Source of the DNA: Sycobia sp. Sy_11
Taxonomy: Eukaryota; Arthropoda; Insecta; Hymenoptera; Epichrysomallidae
NCBI GenBank assembly: GCA_018907035.1
Contig: JACCIC010000166.1
Coordinates: 761,501-825,500 of the forward strand
DNA length: 64,000 bases
Direction of reading: 5' to 3'
The notes beneath the pieces are model-generated. The model saw nothing but the letters and a program-made list of their open reading frames with translations, did no database searches and was not told where the DNA came from. Positions 1-13,450 of the stretch are shown here, piece by piece; the first letter of the stretch is position 1; each line of letters opens with the position of its first letter. The position numbers were made by a program, and so were the translations under genes.

Positions 1-495
1 AGAAAAAGGAGCAAATTTTTTTTAACGAAAATCATCTAAGATTCCACCGATGAAAACAATTAACTAAGCATCAAATATAATATAAATGTTTTCAAGTATT
101 CTTGTTTATACAAATGTGTTTACATAGAACTACTGTTTTAACAGATGCTTTTATTCAAAATGTATCAAATCAACTGAAAGGTTGGATTAATATTATTTAA
201 TAATACTATATTTCCATCTCTATTAACGAAGAATTTCATACGTTACTCTGCTAATATTGTTATTATTAAATACATTTATCATATTTAAAATAATTAAAAA
301 TTTCTTTACTTTTAGATAGTTAGAATTATTCTCATTAAGATATAACTTATTATATTAAATAAAATATAAGATTTGTTTACCGTCTGCTCTTCGGTATACA
401 GGATTATCCTTCGACACATCAAAATTTAGTTTTCTTATTAATTTGTACCTTGAATTCGTAGAATTTTTACTAAAAATAAATTTTTTATTTTTTAG

Positions 496-581
496 CCTCT
501 CGTCTCCTGAGGCGGAAAATACCATGTACAGGACATTTAATGACCCCCCGCCGCCTATGGATACAAAAAGTTCCAACACAA
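496..581 (+). CDS. Candidate internal exon of an unidentified gene
   Basis: A T-rich tract ending in TTTTTTAG precedes this 86-nt stretch and a consensus donor (GTAAGT at 582) follows it. The open frame enters in phase 2, leaves in phase 1 and reads LSSPEAENTMYRTFNDPP and then a Pro-, Ser- and Thr-rich end. An ATG lies inside it at about 523. I do not recognise the peptide. It could be an exon of a gene that lies mostly left of the window, or a non-conserved 5' exon of anoctamin-8. The latter would need a further exon, because its out-phase 1 does not join the phase-0 exon at 14,632 (joining them gives an immediate stop). No matching downstream exon was found. Confidence 0.35.
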
Positions 582-1420
582 GTAAGTTTATTATCATTCC
601 CATTAATCTTACATATACTAGTGCGTAAATACATTAAAATTAATTTATTATGGACCGAAATTATGTATATTTCGTTCACCCGAAGAGACTCAGATCTTGC
701 GATCGTGAAATTATTATAAACGGGACATAAAGATTCCTCGCTTGCGTCTAATCACACTCCAGCACTGATCTATCTAAAAATTCTATCCAATATAGTTAAA
801 TTTATATACGCAATAAATTTAACCAGCGTGCAAACGAATAAGGAAAAAATTTTGTAAAATTGAAAATTTCATTCTTTAAAAATGCGAGAGTTATTTAATC
901 CATACGAGAATATTAACTATTAGTTTATTAGAAATCTAAAAAAATTCAGTTTAAAGAGTACTTTTAAATCTAAAGAGTAATCAATCTTTCTAAAGGAATC
1001 GTATTTGAACTTAATTGATTTTTTTAAAACATGAAAGCTTGGAAGGTCCTTCAAATTTCGTTCAAGTTTTTTAAAATAACTATTTCCTGAAAATCAGGCT
1101 AATTTTCCAGGAAAAAATTCTTTTTAAATTGTATACGAATGATTGCATTCTGAAAATAATCGAAAGTATGGATTAGTGAGGTGTTTTTAGTATCAAATAT
1201 TATTAAATTTAGTCGAATAATATACAAAAAATCAAACAGCAATAGTTTATAGTAAATATTCTTCGAAGAAAAAAGAAAGTTTTGTTTGAAGTTTGAAGGG
1301 CACACACAACTTTTGATTTACAAAATAAAGAAATACATTTGAAACATCTTATAATTATTATATATAAAACTTAGCTTTTGTACAATAAGTAGACACTATT
1401 ACTTACAATTTGATGTATTT

Positions 1421-1836
1421 AAGACCTATTTAAATCTACAATATCTGAAGCTATAACAGGAAGTATTTATACAAAATTAAATTCACTTACAGTAGAGTTA
1501 CAAAGAAACTAATGGATCAAATAAGCTCTAATATAAAGATGATGTTGTTAAATACATTCGTAATGGTGTCAATGGAAGAAATTCAATTGCAAAATTTAGA
1601 AAAAGTTTTATAAATATATTACTGATTTTTTTTACTTATTACTTTCTTAGTGATTCATTTTCATACATTTATATTTTCAAGTTCTTTTCTATTTGCTTAA
1701 ATGAAATCCCCCTACCTCTATTCATGTCATAATAAATGTAGTAAACAATATCGTTAAAATAGTACTTATTTAATCATAATAATTATATATACTTCCTGTT
1801 ATAGCTTCACATAATGTAAATTTAAATAGGTCTTAA
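1421..1836. repeat. Small inverted-repeat (MITE-like) element
   Basis: The left arm 1,421-1,467 (starting AAGACCTATTTAAAT and including GAAGCTATAACAGGAAGTAT) recurs as its reverse complement at 1,789-1,836 with few mismatches. About 320 bp of AT-rich DNA lies between the arms, giving a total of about 416 bp. No coding capacity is seen. It is most simply a non-autonomous DNA element or the remains of one. No target-site duplication was recognised. Confidence 0.5.
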
Positions 1837-3697
1837 AACTCTGAAGTAGAACAGGTAAGTATTATATATAATATTTATAACATAATTCAAATGCATTTTT
1901 TGCAAACATTATAATGTTTGTGCATTACAATTCTTGCCCCTTTCCCACCCTATTCGTTCGTATATCTACTTCACATAAACAAATGGATAACTACGAAACT
2001 TTGACGAAACGTGCTCCTTGGGAATATTGATTCAATTATATTAATTCACACTTAAATGTAAACTATATAGAGTCTTTCTAGAATTAGACAACAAAAAAGT
2101 TGTTACGTCGCATACGAACTAATTAAGTCCTTTAGAACTACACAGAGCGATTATCATGATTTATGAAGAACCACCCTCGACTGCTTGGTAACACGCTTAG
2201 CACGGTGAAAAATGGCTATTATGAAAAGAAGCCGAGGGTTAATCTAGTTTAAGTACTACTCCGACAAACTAACTTAGACGGGATTCTCTGTCTTCGCCGT
2301 TTCTCCGCTATTCAGCGAAAGCGTTAATTGTCACTGTCTAAATATCTCTGAGAGCATCCTGCTTGACCCCGATTATCCATAGCATACACTTGTGCATTGG
2401 ATATCTTTATTTATAAATATTCGTAGGCTTTTTTTTTTAATTCTAATCAGTGAATGACTTCAAATAGTAGAGAGCTAAAATTTAAATATTTACTTGGATT
2501 AATATCACGTTTGTCTGACTCTTCTTCAACTTTAAAGATTGTTCTCCGTTTATTTCTTCAAATTTTACCTTGGATTAAAGATCGTACAATTATACAATCC
2601 ATAGCTATGAATTTTCAATTCACTAATTATTGATTAGCATTTATTTATCTTCTTAATGCTCTTCAGATAGTAATCGTGGAGGATGGATGGAGGATGGATC
2701 GTTGTTTCAAGACCCTTCAAAAATTGTAAATAATTCTATAACGTAAGCTTTTCAGTTTGTAAATAAATTTTCTTTTGTAAAATGACGAAAATAATAACTA
2801 TTTCTTATGATTGAATCTATAAAATTAATAAATTAATAAAAAATCAATGAACCTAGTTTTCATAGCGTATGAGATCGAATTTAATAAATTAATCTTCTTA
2901 AAGCAAAATATTAAAAGCTTAAAATCCACATAATTAAATTCGAATTATATCATTCAGAAGCTTTAAAATATTCTTTCTACACCACTTCAATTTAATTTAT
3001 GATATATTTATCATTATATGGTTAAGAAAATTTTATTAATTTTGACAATCAGAGATCAGAATACATTTTATGAAAATTTTAATGCACTGAGCACGAATCT
3101 TACTTCAAAAGTAGTCTATCAGATAAAGTTTTTGATATTTTAATTATATATATTATGTGATAATAAATATATTGGACGCTCAGATTTTTAGTTATAATTG
3201 AATTTTACAGTCAATTCGCTAATGTACAATAGTCAAAATACGATACATCATCAAAAACTAAGTTAATTAAATTGATTAAAATTGATTAAGTTAAAAAATC
3301 AAGTCAATAAATTGAAAGGAATTTTACCCAAATGTTACTCTCATATGTACACTAACTATTAAAAATTTCCATTCAATATACTGTCCTTAGTCTTGTAGTT
3401 TGTGACAAAATTCAGAATATATATTCGAACATAGATTCGCAGTATACAAATCACTCTATCAACACAGTGTCTGACGGGAAGAGATGTAAACACTTAATCG
3501 AGTCGCGGATCTAAACAATAATTCTTCAAAGCATCCTTTTCATAGTTTCTTGAATCTTGTACTGATTCGTAAAATTGTCGATGTATCACCATATTGTGCA
3601 AAATTCCAATTGCCTTACAAGCACCGAAGTTCTCCACTTATACACAACTCATAGGTATGTATAGGCTCTAGTAATACAGTGCCTCTAATTAAGAAAG

Positions 3698-3700
<3 letters not shown>

Positions 3701-3752
<52 letters not shown>
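3701..3752. repeat. (GA)n microsatellite
   Basis: An uninterrupted AG dinucleotide tract of about 50 bp. It could bind GAGA-type factors, but nothing nearby supports a promoter. Confidence 0.9.
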
Positions 3753-3753
<1 letters not shown>

Positions 3754-6700
3754 AGTCAGTTAGTCTGCATACTACCTATCGACCGTTCGGAAGGTAGGTG
3801 GAGATAGCATCTGTTTTGAAGACGGCGGCTAATTATCGAATCGATCTGTATACATATATAAAATCATAATAAACTCAGTCTCTTGCAAGATTGGCAGAGA
3901 GTTTAATTCGTACTTACCTGTCCGTTATAACAGTGATTGTTAAAAGCGAAATTTTTATTTGTTCGTAATTGATTCAGTACATATGGAGAAACGAAAGTTT
4001 ATGTTGGTAATTGTGGGCATCGAATTGAAAAGCTTCTATCGTCAATTTTACATCGATTTTGAACAATTTACTCAGTTTGAAAATAAAAAGATAATCAATC
4101 TTACGTTTTTTATCACATCTTATTTTAACAACAATCGTAGGTGCGCTATTACGTCTGTCAGTAAAGGGTACGTCTATAGTACAGCTAATCTTTTAGGCCT
4201 CTAAATATGTACTTCTAAAAATATGTTCTTACGGTGTTTTTCAAACTCAAAGCTTGTGTTTGGGCTCATTCGCGTGCAACTTTTATATACCCAAATACAA
4301 CTAAATCCGTTATCAAATAAGTACGATGAAAAAAATACCACGTTGTCCTCTTGTATATTATTTACTAACTGTTTGATAAATACGAGCCATGTGCAGTTTT
4401 ACCTGATAATGGACAAATTTTGCTGTCACGCATTAACTTGGCTGATTTTCAATAATATTAAATTAAATATTTCAAAGTCCAAATCCATGCATTTGTACAG
4501 AAAAAAGATTCCTTACTAATTTAACGAATATTTGATAATTCATTTCATTTATTACGTAGTTAAATAGAAGTAGAAGACGAAAAAACGCTTTGTTAAGGAT
4601 TTAACAATAGATTTTCTTATCTATCACCAAGTGTTTTTAAATTTAAATAATCATCATCTAAAGAAGTTCTTTTAAATTATAATACCAAAAGATAACATAG
4701 CTATATGGAATATCGCACAAAACTAAAAAAATTGCACAGAATCAAATTTGATTGAAATAAACATATTCGGTTAGGTTACATAAATAATATTTCTGGAGAC
4801 TTGAATGTAGGAATATGTCAAAATATTAACTTTTTTAAGAATAGCGCATACAAGAAGCGAACGTTTTTGATGTTTTTTTTTTAAAAAAAGTATCTCCATT
4901 TTTGACTAAAAAAAAGAAAATAAACGAAATTGAAATATCGATCGTCCAAGTAACACCAGAATTATCTTGCAAAGAAGTCGTTAAAATTTGATGGCCATCG
5001 GTTGAGCCCCTCTTGAGATATCATCGACGCCGACTTACTTAAAGCCAATCCGTTCTATGAGCCTTTCCGAAGATACTTTAGGCTAAAGTTCCGTATCTTG
5101 GGAAGTTCGAGATTTCATCAAAATTTTTCCACCGTATTTGTTGAAACGATGCATACTTTCGAAAAATTGAAAGAAAATCGATTCTTTGAAAAATCTAGAT
5201 GTACCTAACTACGGAAGCGAATGTTCCATGGGCTTATGGCTAGTCTTAAGAAAGCTAATATATTTTTCTATCTTCGTGTGGCCACCTAAGGGTTCATTAT
5301 TGATTTATTAATATAGCTTCCACATAGAAAATTGTTTATAAAATTGTGAGATATTTTTCTTATAAATTTCATCATGAATTGTAAGGAAATTTTGATGCTT
5401 AAATCACTGTTTTTTTCTCATTCGATCGCATAAGTTCTTGTTGAGTTATTACACATACCAAAAATTATCTCGCAATTCTCCATTTTCAGGACTAATCCAC
5501 TTATAAAATATCCTTCTACGGAAGGATATATTAACTATTTAAAAAAAAATTATTATACAAAATGTTGCTAATTACTACTTATATTTTTTCCACTTAATAT
5601 ACATATAAAAATGATATATCATACAGCTAGACAGTTGCTATTTTAATATAAGACATAACTATGATTTCATTATTCTATGGTTTCTGTCAAAGAACTTGGT
5701 ACGAGGTTGATTCAATAAGCACACTGTTGTGTTTTTCACTATATTGAAAAAGTAGCGAGATTTCTAAAATGCCTCCGAAAATTTCGGATAAACGGCGGCG
5801 AATCGAACCGAGGCCCCTCGAGTAGTCTCGATTCAGGAAGCCAATATTCGACATTTTTACGTGTAGACGTAACAAAATAAATCGAAACTTTTACTGCTCG
5901 GGCCAAGGACTGCACTTCGGGTAGATTTCAGATTTCCCGAAATCGATGCAAATAGCTCTGTAAAATTGCGCATGTACTTTGTTTATAAACAGGCCATTTT
6001 ATGCAAAGTATCACTACATGTACAGACCGTCTCTGTAACGTTCATCTATTATAGCTTATACTCCTTATGTCTTTACTTATGAGTATGCTTTTATATATTA
6101 TGTTTTTTCTATTTATATATATGTACACATAATGCCTGTTTATTGTCGCTTATTATTTATTTAGTATTGCGTGCGTATTATTCATCGAAATTATAGTAAT
6201 CAGGTGTTTTTTCTTTCTAAACACTGATCATTTTGAGAAAATCCATTTGAAAATATGTAATCGAAAAAACAGATTGAAATTTTACACACACTTTACTCGG
6301 AGATGTAGTAAAATTTTGTCTAATTAAATTCAATCCTCTTTCGACCTACTTTGAACAAATACCAAGAGAAAATCATATCTAAATTTTCGTGAAATTCAAT
6401 TTCAATACTTTTATAACTGAAGCGAGATTTGCTCAGATATAAAGTCCATACGTAGAGCCAGTTTTACGTTATTTTCCATATTTATAAATGCATCTATAGA
6501 ATTTTTTAATTTAAAAAAAAAAATTAAGAAATTTAAATAAACCTATATTGTAAAGGTAATGTTTAACTAATGGTTAAAAGATCGACATTATTTTGCCCTT
6601 CGCATGTATCACATGTTTATAATCAACATTATATTTCGATTTCAATTATTCCAACTGCACGCTTTTCATGGAGGTTCCCTAGACTATTAAAATGCGATTA

Positions 6701-8309
6701 ATGTAATTGTCATTATATAACTGAGCTTGCATTTGAATAATAGTTATATATAATAATATACTAATCAATAATATGCTAATAGCAGTAACATAAACTAAGC
6801 AGTAATATATACTAATTACTTCTTCGGGTTTTGAACTTTATAATATTTTTACCAAACCCATAAAATTTTAATAAGAGCAATCAATTGATAAAGCATAAAA
6901 GTACATGATAGAAAGTTTCGAACGTATTAACAAATATTTTAACTCTTTTTATTTATCTCAATAGGGGTCACTATCAACTCATTTCAATATATGTAAAAAA
7001 TCTTACATTTTAAATGTCACTGTTAATATTAATGTCGATATTGTTTTTTCATATATTACAAAAAGATTATGTAAAATATTGTATTTATTATTTTTTTAAT
7101 TAATTGGTGAAATTCTGCTCTGGTCAACCAAACAAATAAATTTTATGATTTAATTTCATCAATATTTATTTATACAGAATCTTAAGTTGAATTAAATTAA
7201 TCCAACTATGGTATATCTTTAATTAGACATTGATCGTCGTAACAAATCAGTATTAATTAACTTCCTTCTAAGCTTAATTTCGATACAATTCAAGAATCTT
7301 CGCATATTTTTTACAAAGTATAGAGGAATATCTTGGAATAGAATTAGTTAAAATTATTATACTATGTACAATTCGACAATGATCATCTACAAAATGTGTA
7401 TTGTGGCTTTGTGTAAGTTAACAACTAACTAAAAATAACTCTCCTATTTAATAAATCGCAGCTATTTGGAAAAAAAATACGACTCAAATCTGAATCCTAT
7501 TTTTGCTCTGCTATTATAATAATTTCATTATCGATCATACTCCTTCAACTGGTTCGATACTTCAAGTTTAGTTTTTCAAGTTTCTGAAATAAATCCTTTA
7601 TCTTCATTATAATCAATTAATTGATCGAATTTAAAAATTATTTTATACTAAAAATTTAATAATTATTTTTATGGTGTTACATAGCTTAAATAAACCTTTT
7701 CGTCACGCGGCCGGACCCGAGAACTCGAGATGGTAATCTGACAGCGACCATACTTCTTTCAAAATTCTCGAGATTTTCTTAAAGCTAAAATACAGTCACT
7801 TTATTTGTGAATCTGTTGGAGAGCTATTACATTCATTTAGTCAAAATCAACATTTCAAATTATAATCTATTAAATAAGCTTTAAAATTTCCAACCGAAAA
7901 TTTCGGTATGAATCACTCGATATCTCGTATATATGTACATATCATTTATAAACAGTTTTATAGTTTCGTTTGGCGCCGCTTTATCGGAGGAGATCACATA
8001 TACATTTCTTCCTTATATATTATCCCGCGAATATTATATTTTGTTTTTTATTAATCAAATTGATCCTTTATGGGGGATTATCTGGCTATAACAATCACTA
8101 CAAAGAGTGATATATTTTAGATTAATTTACATTATTACGCTGTTATCATTATTATCTATAATCGAATATTACATTTTTTTAAAAAGCAACTTAGAGCATT
8201 ACAATTAGCTGTAGTAGGGGTTGCTTATAAGATTTGACTACAGAGAGGGGGATCAGATTAATATTAGCTAGTTTACAAAGCAATGAAGATCGTGAGTTTT
8301 TGTACAGTT

Positions 8310-9062
8310 CGCATTGCCATAATAGGATATCTATTAAGTCTTGTATTTCATTTCCACCTTGACATGCAGCGCTTTATACAACATTTATTTTTGCGAGTGA
8401 CTAGGCTAGACTGTAGTGGTCGGAACGACATTTATTAGTTATGTTTATTATTTTTCGAGGAATATTTTTATTTTAATACCAAGGTTTTATGCTGCTGTTA
8501 AAAAATATTTAAAGTATCTTATACCCTTCTACTTTCCTTGACGCTTAATTTCAGTAACAGTTTTATCCTTTGCTTGCTTTTTGAGTGTATCTTTAAGATT
8601 TGAAAATGGTATTTTCCTAGAAATAAAAGAAGGTTGTCATGTTGCAAATTTCGCGAGGTTATCAACTGTTTCGTTGCAAGCAATACTAATGTTTGCTGGG
8701 ATCCAATAAAAGTGTATGTTTTAGTTGTGCTTATATCGACTGTATTTAGGTAAATTAATAAATATTTATATTGTCTTTACAGTCAAAAATGTATGTTGTT
8801 ATTTTGCAAATGTTGTAAGTGTCTATGTATTATGCTTCTAATTTTAAGAATTATCGGGTTAGTGTGAATATACAATGAAGGATCTTTTAATGTCATTATG
8901 ACACTAAGCGAGTCTGTAAAAATAATCAAGTTTTTATTTGGATGTGTAACAGCAATATTAATAGCCTCGCTTAGAGCAGAGCCTTCAACTGTGAAGATGT
9001 AAGCTTCTTTATCGATGCTCTTATTATTGAATTTAATACTAATTCTTACATTTAATTTCGAT
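8310..9062 (-). pseudogene. Decayed LINE (non-LTR retrotransposon): RNase H and C-terminal Cys-rich end
   Basis: Read on the minus strand, this stretch carries an RNase H domain of the kind found at the C terminus of Jockey/I-type LINE proteins. From about 9,020 downwards it reads YIFTVEGSALSEAI (catalytic Glu), then LIIFTDSLSVIMTL (catalytic Asp), then about 170 nt lower IPANISIACNETVDNLAK (the final Asp region). After that comes a Cys-rich remnant ACQGGNEIQDLI...LWQC near 8,310-8,360, like the C-x(n)-C-H/D-C end of these proteins. The reading frame is broken by several frameshifts and stops. No reverse transcriptase domain was recognised upstream (above 9,062). It is a 5'-truncated dead copy. 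Confidence 0.75.
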
Positions 9063-11135
9063 TCTGTTCATAAAAAAGTCTATCGAATTTTCATTATCGG
9101 AACAAAATTTCCTTATTCCTATTCATCGCACTGTTATTGGTAAAATCGAGAAAATAATTAATAATTGATATTGTCTGAATAGTTTATATCAATCTAGTTT
9201 CTATTTTTTACCAGCCTTCATTCATCTTATTTCTAAATTAAAAAATTTCATTTCCATTCCAGAATAAATTCAATTTAATATTTGGTTCACATTATATAAT
9301 TGATTGTTTTAAAATATCTTAAATGTTCCTCATAATTATTAAAAAAATATATTTCAAATTAAAGCTCGATGTTCCAAAATATTACAGCTGGGAACCTTTT
9401 TATTTTCGAACAACATCAGTTCTTATTCAGGCCATTCGAATAGTTCGAATTGTTCGAACTTAATAACATTCCAAGTCCTTATAATGTTATACGCAGGTTC
9501 GACGTACATGTTTTTATTATTATACATGCTCAACCAACTGAAATGCTTCGAGCACATTCGAACATTTGAAGGTTCGAACAAAAATTTCAGCCGTATCAAA
9601 CATATCGTCAAACATAACATACAAATTTTATTGTATTTTTAAACTCAACCAAATTGGTAAAATGTAGAATTTAATTATGAGCATATATTACATTAATAAT
9701 TTTACCATTATTACAAATTTTGATTTTAGAAACTTATCAGTTATTTGATCTACAATTCGATAAGTGCAAAAGTTATCATCATAAAAATGAGCAGCAACTG
9801 AAAACTTTTTTAATAATGTCGGACAACACTGATATACTTTTATGTTTATTCATTGTAGAATATAAATGCGTTTCTATGAATGCGAAAATTAGCAAGCCGA
9901 AATCAAATACAAATTAAAAATAAACGGCAGCAAATAAATTTGATTAAAACGAATTAAAAGAAGGTGACTATAGACTACTAAACAGGCCTACTCCAGACTC
10001 GTGCCGGAAAATTTTGTATCTTTGATCTGCAAAAACGTGTGTCACTAAATTTCAGACGCTTCTTTCCACAGATCGAGGTTCACAACTAAAGCTTTTGCAA
10101 CCTACTTTACACTATAATTTTGACTTCCATACATAATATCGATTCGAGCTTTGCTCTTTGGGAGGTATCCAAAAAAGTTCAAAGTATTCGCCAGCCCTCT
10201 CTAATTTGAAAACTCTGTCTTCATTAAAGCTTTTCCGGACGGTAATGCTTACAAAAGAACTTTATCCTTTTAATTTGACTGATTTATAAAGGTTTTCAGA
10301 CTATACAGAGACATTTATTCGCCTTAAATGTGTAGTTGAAGAATTTACGTTAATGCGAAGCAAGAATAATATTTCAAACTGTATGTGGTTTTCAGTATGA
10401 GATATAACAAGTATGCGTTTAGTATTTTTAGTTTTTAATCCTAATCTCTGCTATTTTAGTATAGTATTGGTAAAATGTCGGTCAAAGAATTTTATTAAAA
10501 TTTTTTTTCATACTAGCCACTACTTTTTTCTAGTATTCCTATCTGTTCGCGCGTGTGTCTCCTTGGTTTTGGTACAAGCGGTATTTTATGTTCATTATTT
10601 ATTGATTTACAACCTTAAAATTTCATTCTCTTTTTTCACGTATTATTCTTCTATGAATTTAGGAAGATATTCATTTACTATTTCGAGCGAATTATGTTTT
10701 CTTCCGTAATAGAATGTTAATAGATATCGCGTATCTTCTGATTATCCGATTCCATTTTAAAACATCAATAAATTATTTTGCATGTACTTGATATGCTTTT
10801 GATTTTAACCCATTGTTAAAGCTTCTCCTCTCCTATTTATATCTTTTCATGCGTCTTTATTGCTCTATCTTTAGCTTTTTCATTAACTAAATCATAATTA
10901 TGCGATTGCTTCTGATTCTAATCAAATGATACTGATCCTCGCTGCAGTTACGTAAATTGGTGCGTACATTACAATTATATTTTTTGTCTTTTTAATTCAA
11001 ATCTCATTACTATTACAAAAGTTAAGATACTGTTCCTGAAATATCGAGTTGAAGTATATTATATACCCTTACATCAGCACATGCCCAAAACTTAATAACT
11101 TGTAACAATTAGCGCGAGGAGCTAAAGAGAAAGGG

Positions 11136-11138
11136 AGG

Positions 11139-11182
<44 letters not shown>
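11136..11182. repeat. (GA)n microsatellite
   Basis: An impure GA-rich tract that becomes a perfect AG run. It lies about 1.1 kb upstream of the GC-rich island at 12.26-13.45 kb. Confidence 0.85.
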
Positions 11183-11184
<2 letters not shown>

Positions 11185-12261
11185 CAGCAAACAGGAAGCT
11201 GAATAGGAAGAATACCTCGACGTTTTCATTCGTCAAATATCACGGCACCGTACGACAATGCGCATTTCAGACGGAATTTCCAATGCACCGGCGGTCTGGA
11301 ACAATTTATACGACTGTTGGCTTAGTCGGTGCAGAGACGCAGTGGTAGAGCTGCCTATTAGGTCAGCCGTATCGTCACCAAGTATCGTGCCTTGGTATAT
11401 GTACGACGTATATGTGCCATTTGGATCTTTGCCAGGATATGCCTACGTATTTTATACTTATGATCCTCGTTTGCTTCATTGTGTATGTATGTAGGTATGT
11501 ATGTGTGTATATCTATATATATTCTATTTTATACATTGCCATTTCACCGCTTCTATCAGTGCTCGGCATTTCCCGTTCGAGATTCTCAAGGTGATCGTTA
11601 AATAGCTCGTCGATTACGCAGAAGTCGATTGCAATCGTGTCGAAAGCAGAAAGTTCTGGAAAAAAACGAAATACTCTTTATATAAAAGTAGGGGCAGGAT
11701 AAACGAAAGAGGGGGGTGAGAAAGAGCAGAACAATAGAGAAAAAGCATAAAATTTTCGTGAAATGCACCGAACTAATCGTTGCTATTCTTTGTTTTGGCT
11801 CAATTGTAAAAAAAAAAGACACACAAAGTTTTGCATTCATTTAGTGCATCTACGATTTCTTTGTACACAAAAGGTTGATCTCGTAAATTTCTTTTTTTTA
11901 TTCTTCTCACGATTTTTTGTCGGCTAACTATAAATACTGAAAATATTTCCTTTTCTTCTCTTTTAATTTTTCATTATTTGAAATTTTTTTAAAAGAATTT
12001 GTGTAAATATGTATTTATCATATTCTTCACTCATTAGAACTAACTGTGTTGAATACTGTGCTTATTACATATATAAATAGTATTTTAGTACATAAAAATA
12101 ACCTATATATCTATTTTAAATCTATATATCTATATTAAAAATATCTATTTCTATTTTTTACAAAGATAATCTTTTCAATCAATTGAATCTGTTTTCATTT
12201 ACGAAACTACAGACCACCAATTTACTATCAATGCACACTACTGCCACAGGTAACCTAAATC

Positions 12262-13450
12262 TTAGCATGACCAATATTCACCATCTGTAACGAATGGGTC
12301 TGCGCATCTGCAGCCTGCTCGTATACAAATGCAAAGTGCCGCCGTAACGACGGGAAACGCTCGGGCGAAGAGATCACTTTTGCGGAACTGCTGGTGCAGA
12401 ACGCGCGTCGCTAATCCCCGATGATCGAAGCGCCGCGATGGGATCGGAGAACGACCGCCGTCAAAAACCGGCGCGCCGATGTTCCCGAGTCTAGACACGT
12501 ATACGGTCCGAGCGCCAGTAATATTTGCGAATGGAATACGTAAAATCTATCGAGTTTATGCGTATATGACCATATGTATGTGTGTCGAATACACGTATAT
12601 AAGTAGGCAAATGAGTATTGTAAATAGGATTATCTAATGTAAGAACGACTCGCAATGGCGAGAATTACGAGCGACTATTCGAAGACCGATATATAGGGAG
12701 CGTCTTTGTCGGCGTCTCGCATAGGAATCCGATCGGTTTCTCCGAAGCTCCGCTGGTCGCGACGAGCACGGTTCTCGACAGGCAATCCGACAGGCCGCGA
12801 GCATAAATCCTTGGACGGGTCGTACGGCTCGGATTTCGGGACGACAGCGAACCGAGGCTGCTCGCGACAACCCGCGAGCGGAACTGCGGAGAAGCGTGGG
12901 TCAGAGAGAGAGAGAGAGAGGGAGGAGGTGGGAGCAGTTCGCGTCGACGCCCGAACGCGAGTCTGGAAACCCGCGCTAATTTGCTCTTGGCTAAATTGGC
13001 CCGAGTTCGAGGGGGCGAAAGGAGAAGCACGCTGTATCGCGTATCCATAGCAATGAATGTGGGGATACGCCAGACTTGCCGAGACGACGCCGGGTCGGTG
13101 CAGCACCGGGGCGAAAAGAGCCGCGACTTTAGTACCGCGCGATAAAAAATTTTAAGGTAACGGGAGAGTAAAAATTTCCGGGCGACGAACGCTGCGCCGA
13201 GAGCCGGAATAGCGCGCCCGTACGAGCATTCTGGGAATTGTACCGGCGCTGCCCGGGGCGCGGGCCGTGCAGATCGACGCGGGAGCTGGAATCCGCCGAC
13301 GCTGCTCCTACGAGCTGGCATGAACAGCGGTGATTTCAGCATGGAATAATCGGCGTCACCTTGTCGCATCGCCGCGCACGCTCTATATGCGATTGTCACC
13401 GCTGGTAATGCGTTATTGCGAAAAAAAAGGGGGAGCGGAAAATTCGGGGG
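12262..13450. promoter_or_regulatory. GC/CpG-rich promoter-like island upstream of anoctamin-8
   Basis: In a region otherwise far richer in A and T, two blocks (about 12,262-12,530 and 12,650-13,440) are rich in CpG and open in several frames on both strands. The overlapping long frames on opposite strands come from base composition and do not look like protein. A GAGA tract sits at about 12,902-12,921. The island lies 1.2 kb before the first recognisable anoctamin-8 exon and on the same side, so it is a reasonable candidate for the promoter and 5' exon of that gene. No TATA box or start codon was pinned down. Confidence 0.4.

Larger units (their letters stand above)
582..8309. other. AT-rich stretch without recognisable genes
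   Basis: No conserved coding sequence was seen on either strand. The short open frames here are uninterrupted runs expected in AT-rich DNA and match no family I recognise. The stretch contains the inverted repeat at 1,421-1,836, a GA microsatellite at about 3,701-3,752 and a repeat-like phrase near 4,960-5,210. It is probably intronic or intergenic. Confidence 0.5.

Noticed and set aside
5760..5880. tRNA-like B box (GGTTCGATTCGCC on the minus strand)
   Set aside because: The T arm does not pair and no A box or acceptor stem fits.
12665..13399. 244-residue open frame on the minus strand in the GC-rich island
   Set aside because: Overlapping long frames exist on both strands, the composition is Arg/Ser/Pro-rich as expected from GC-rich DNA, and no family resemblance or splice structure was seen.
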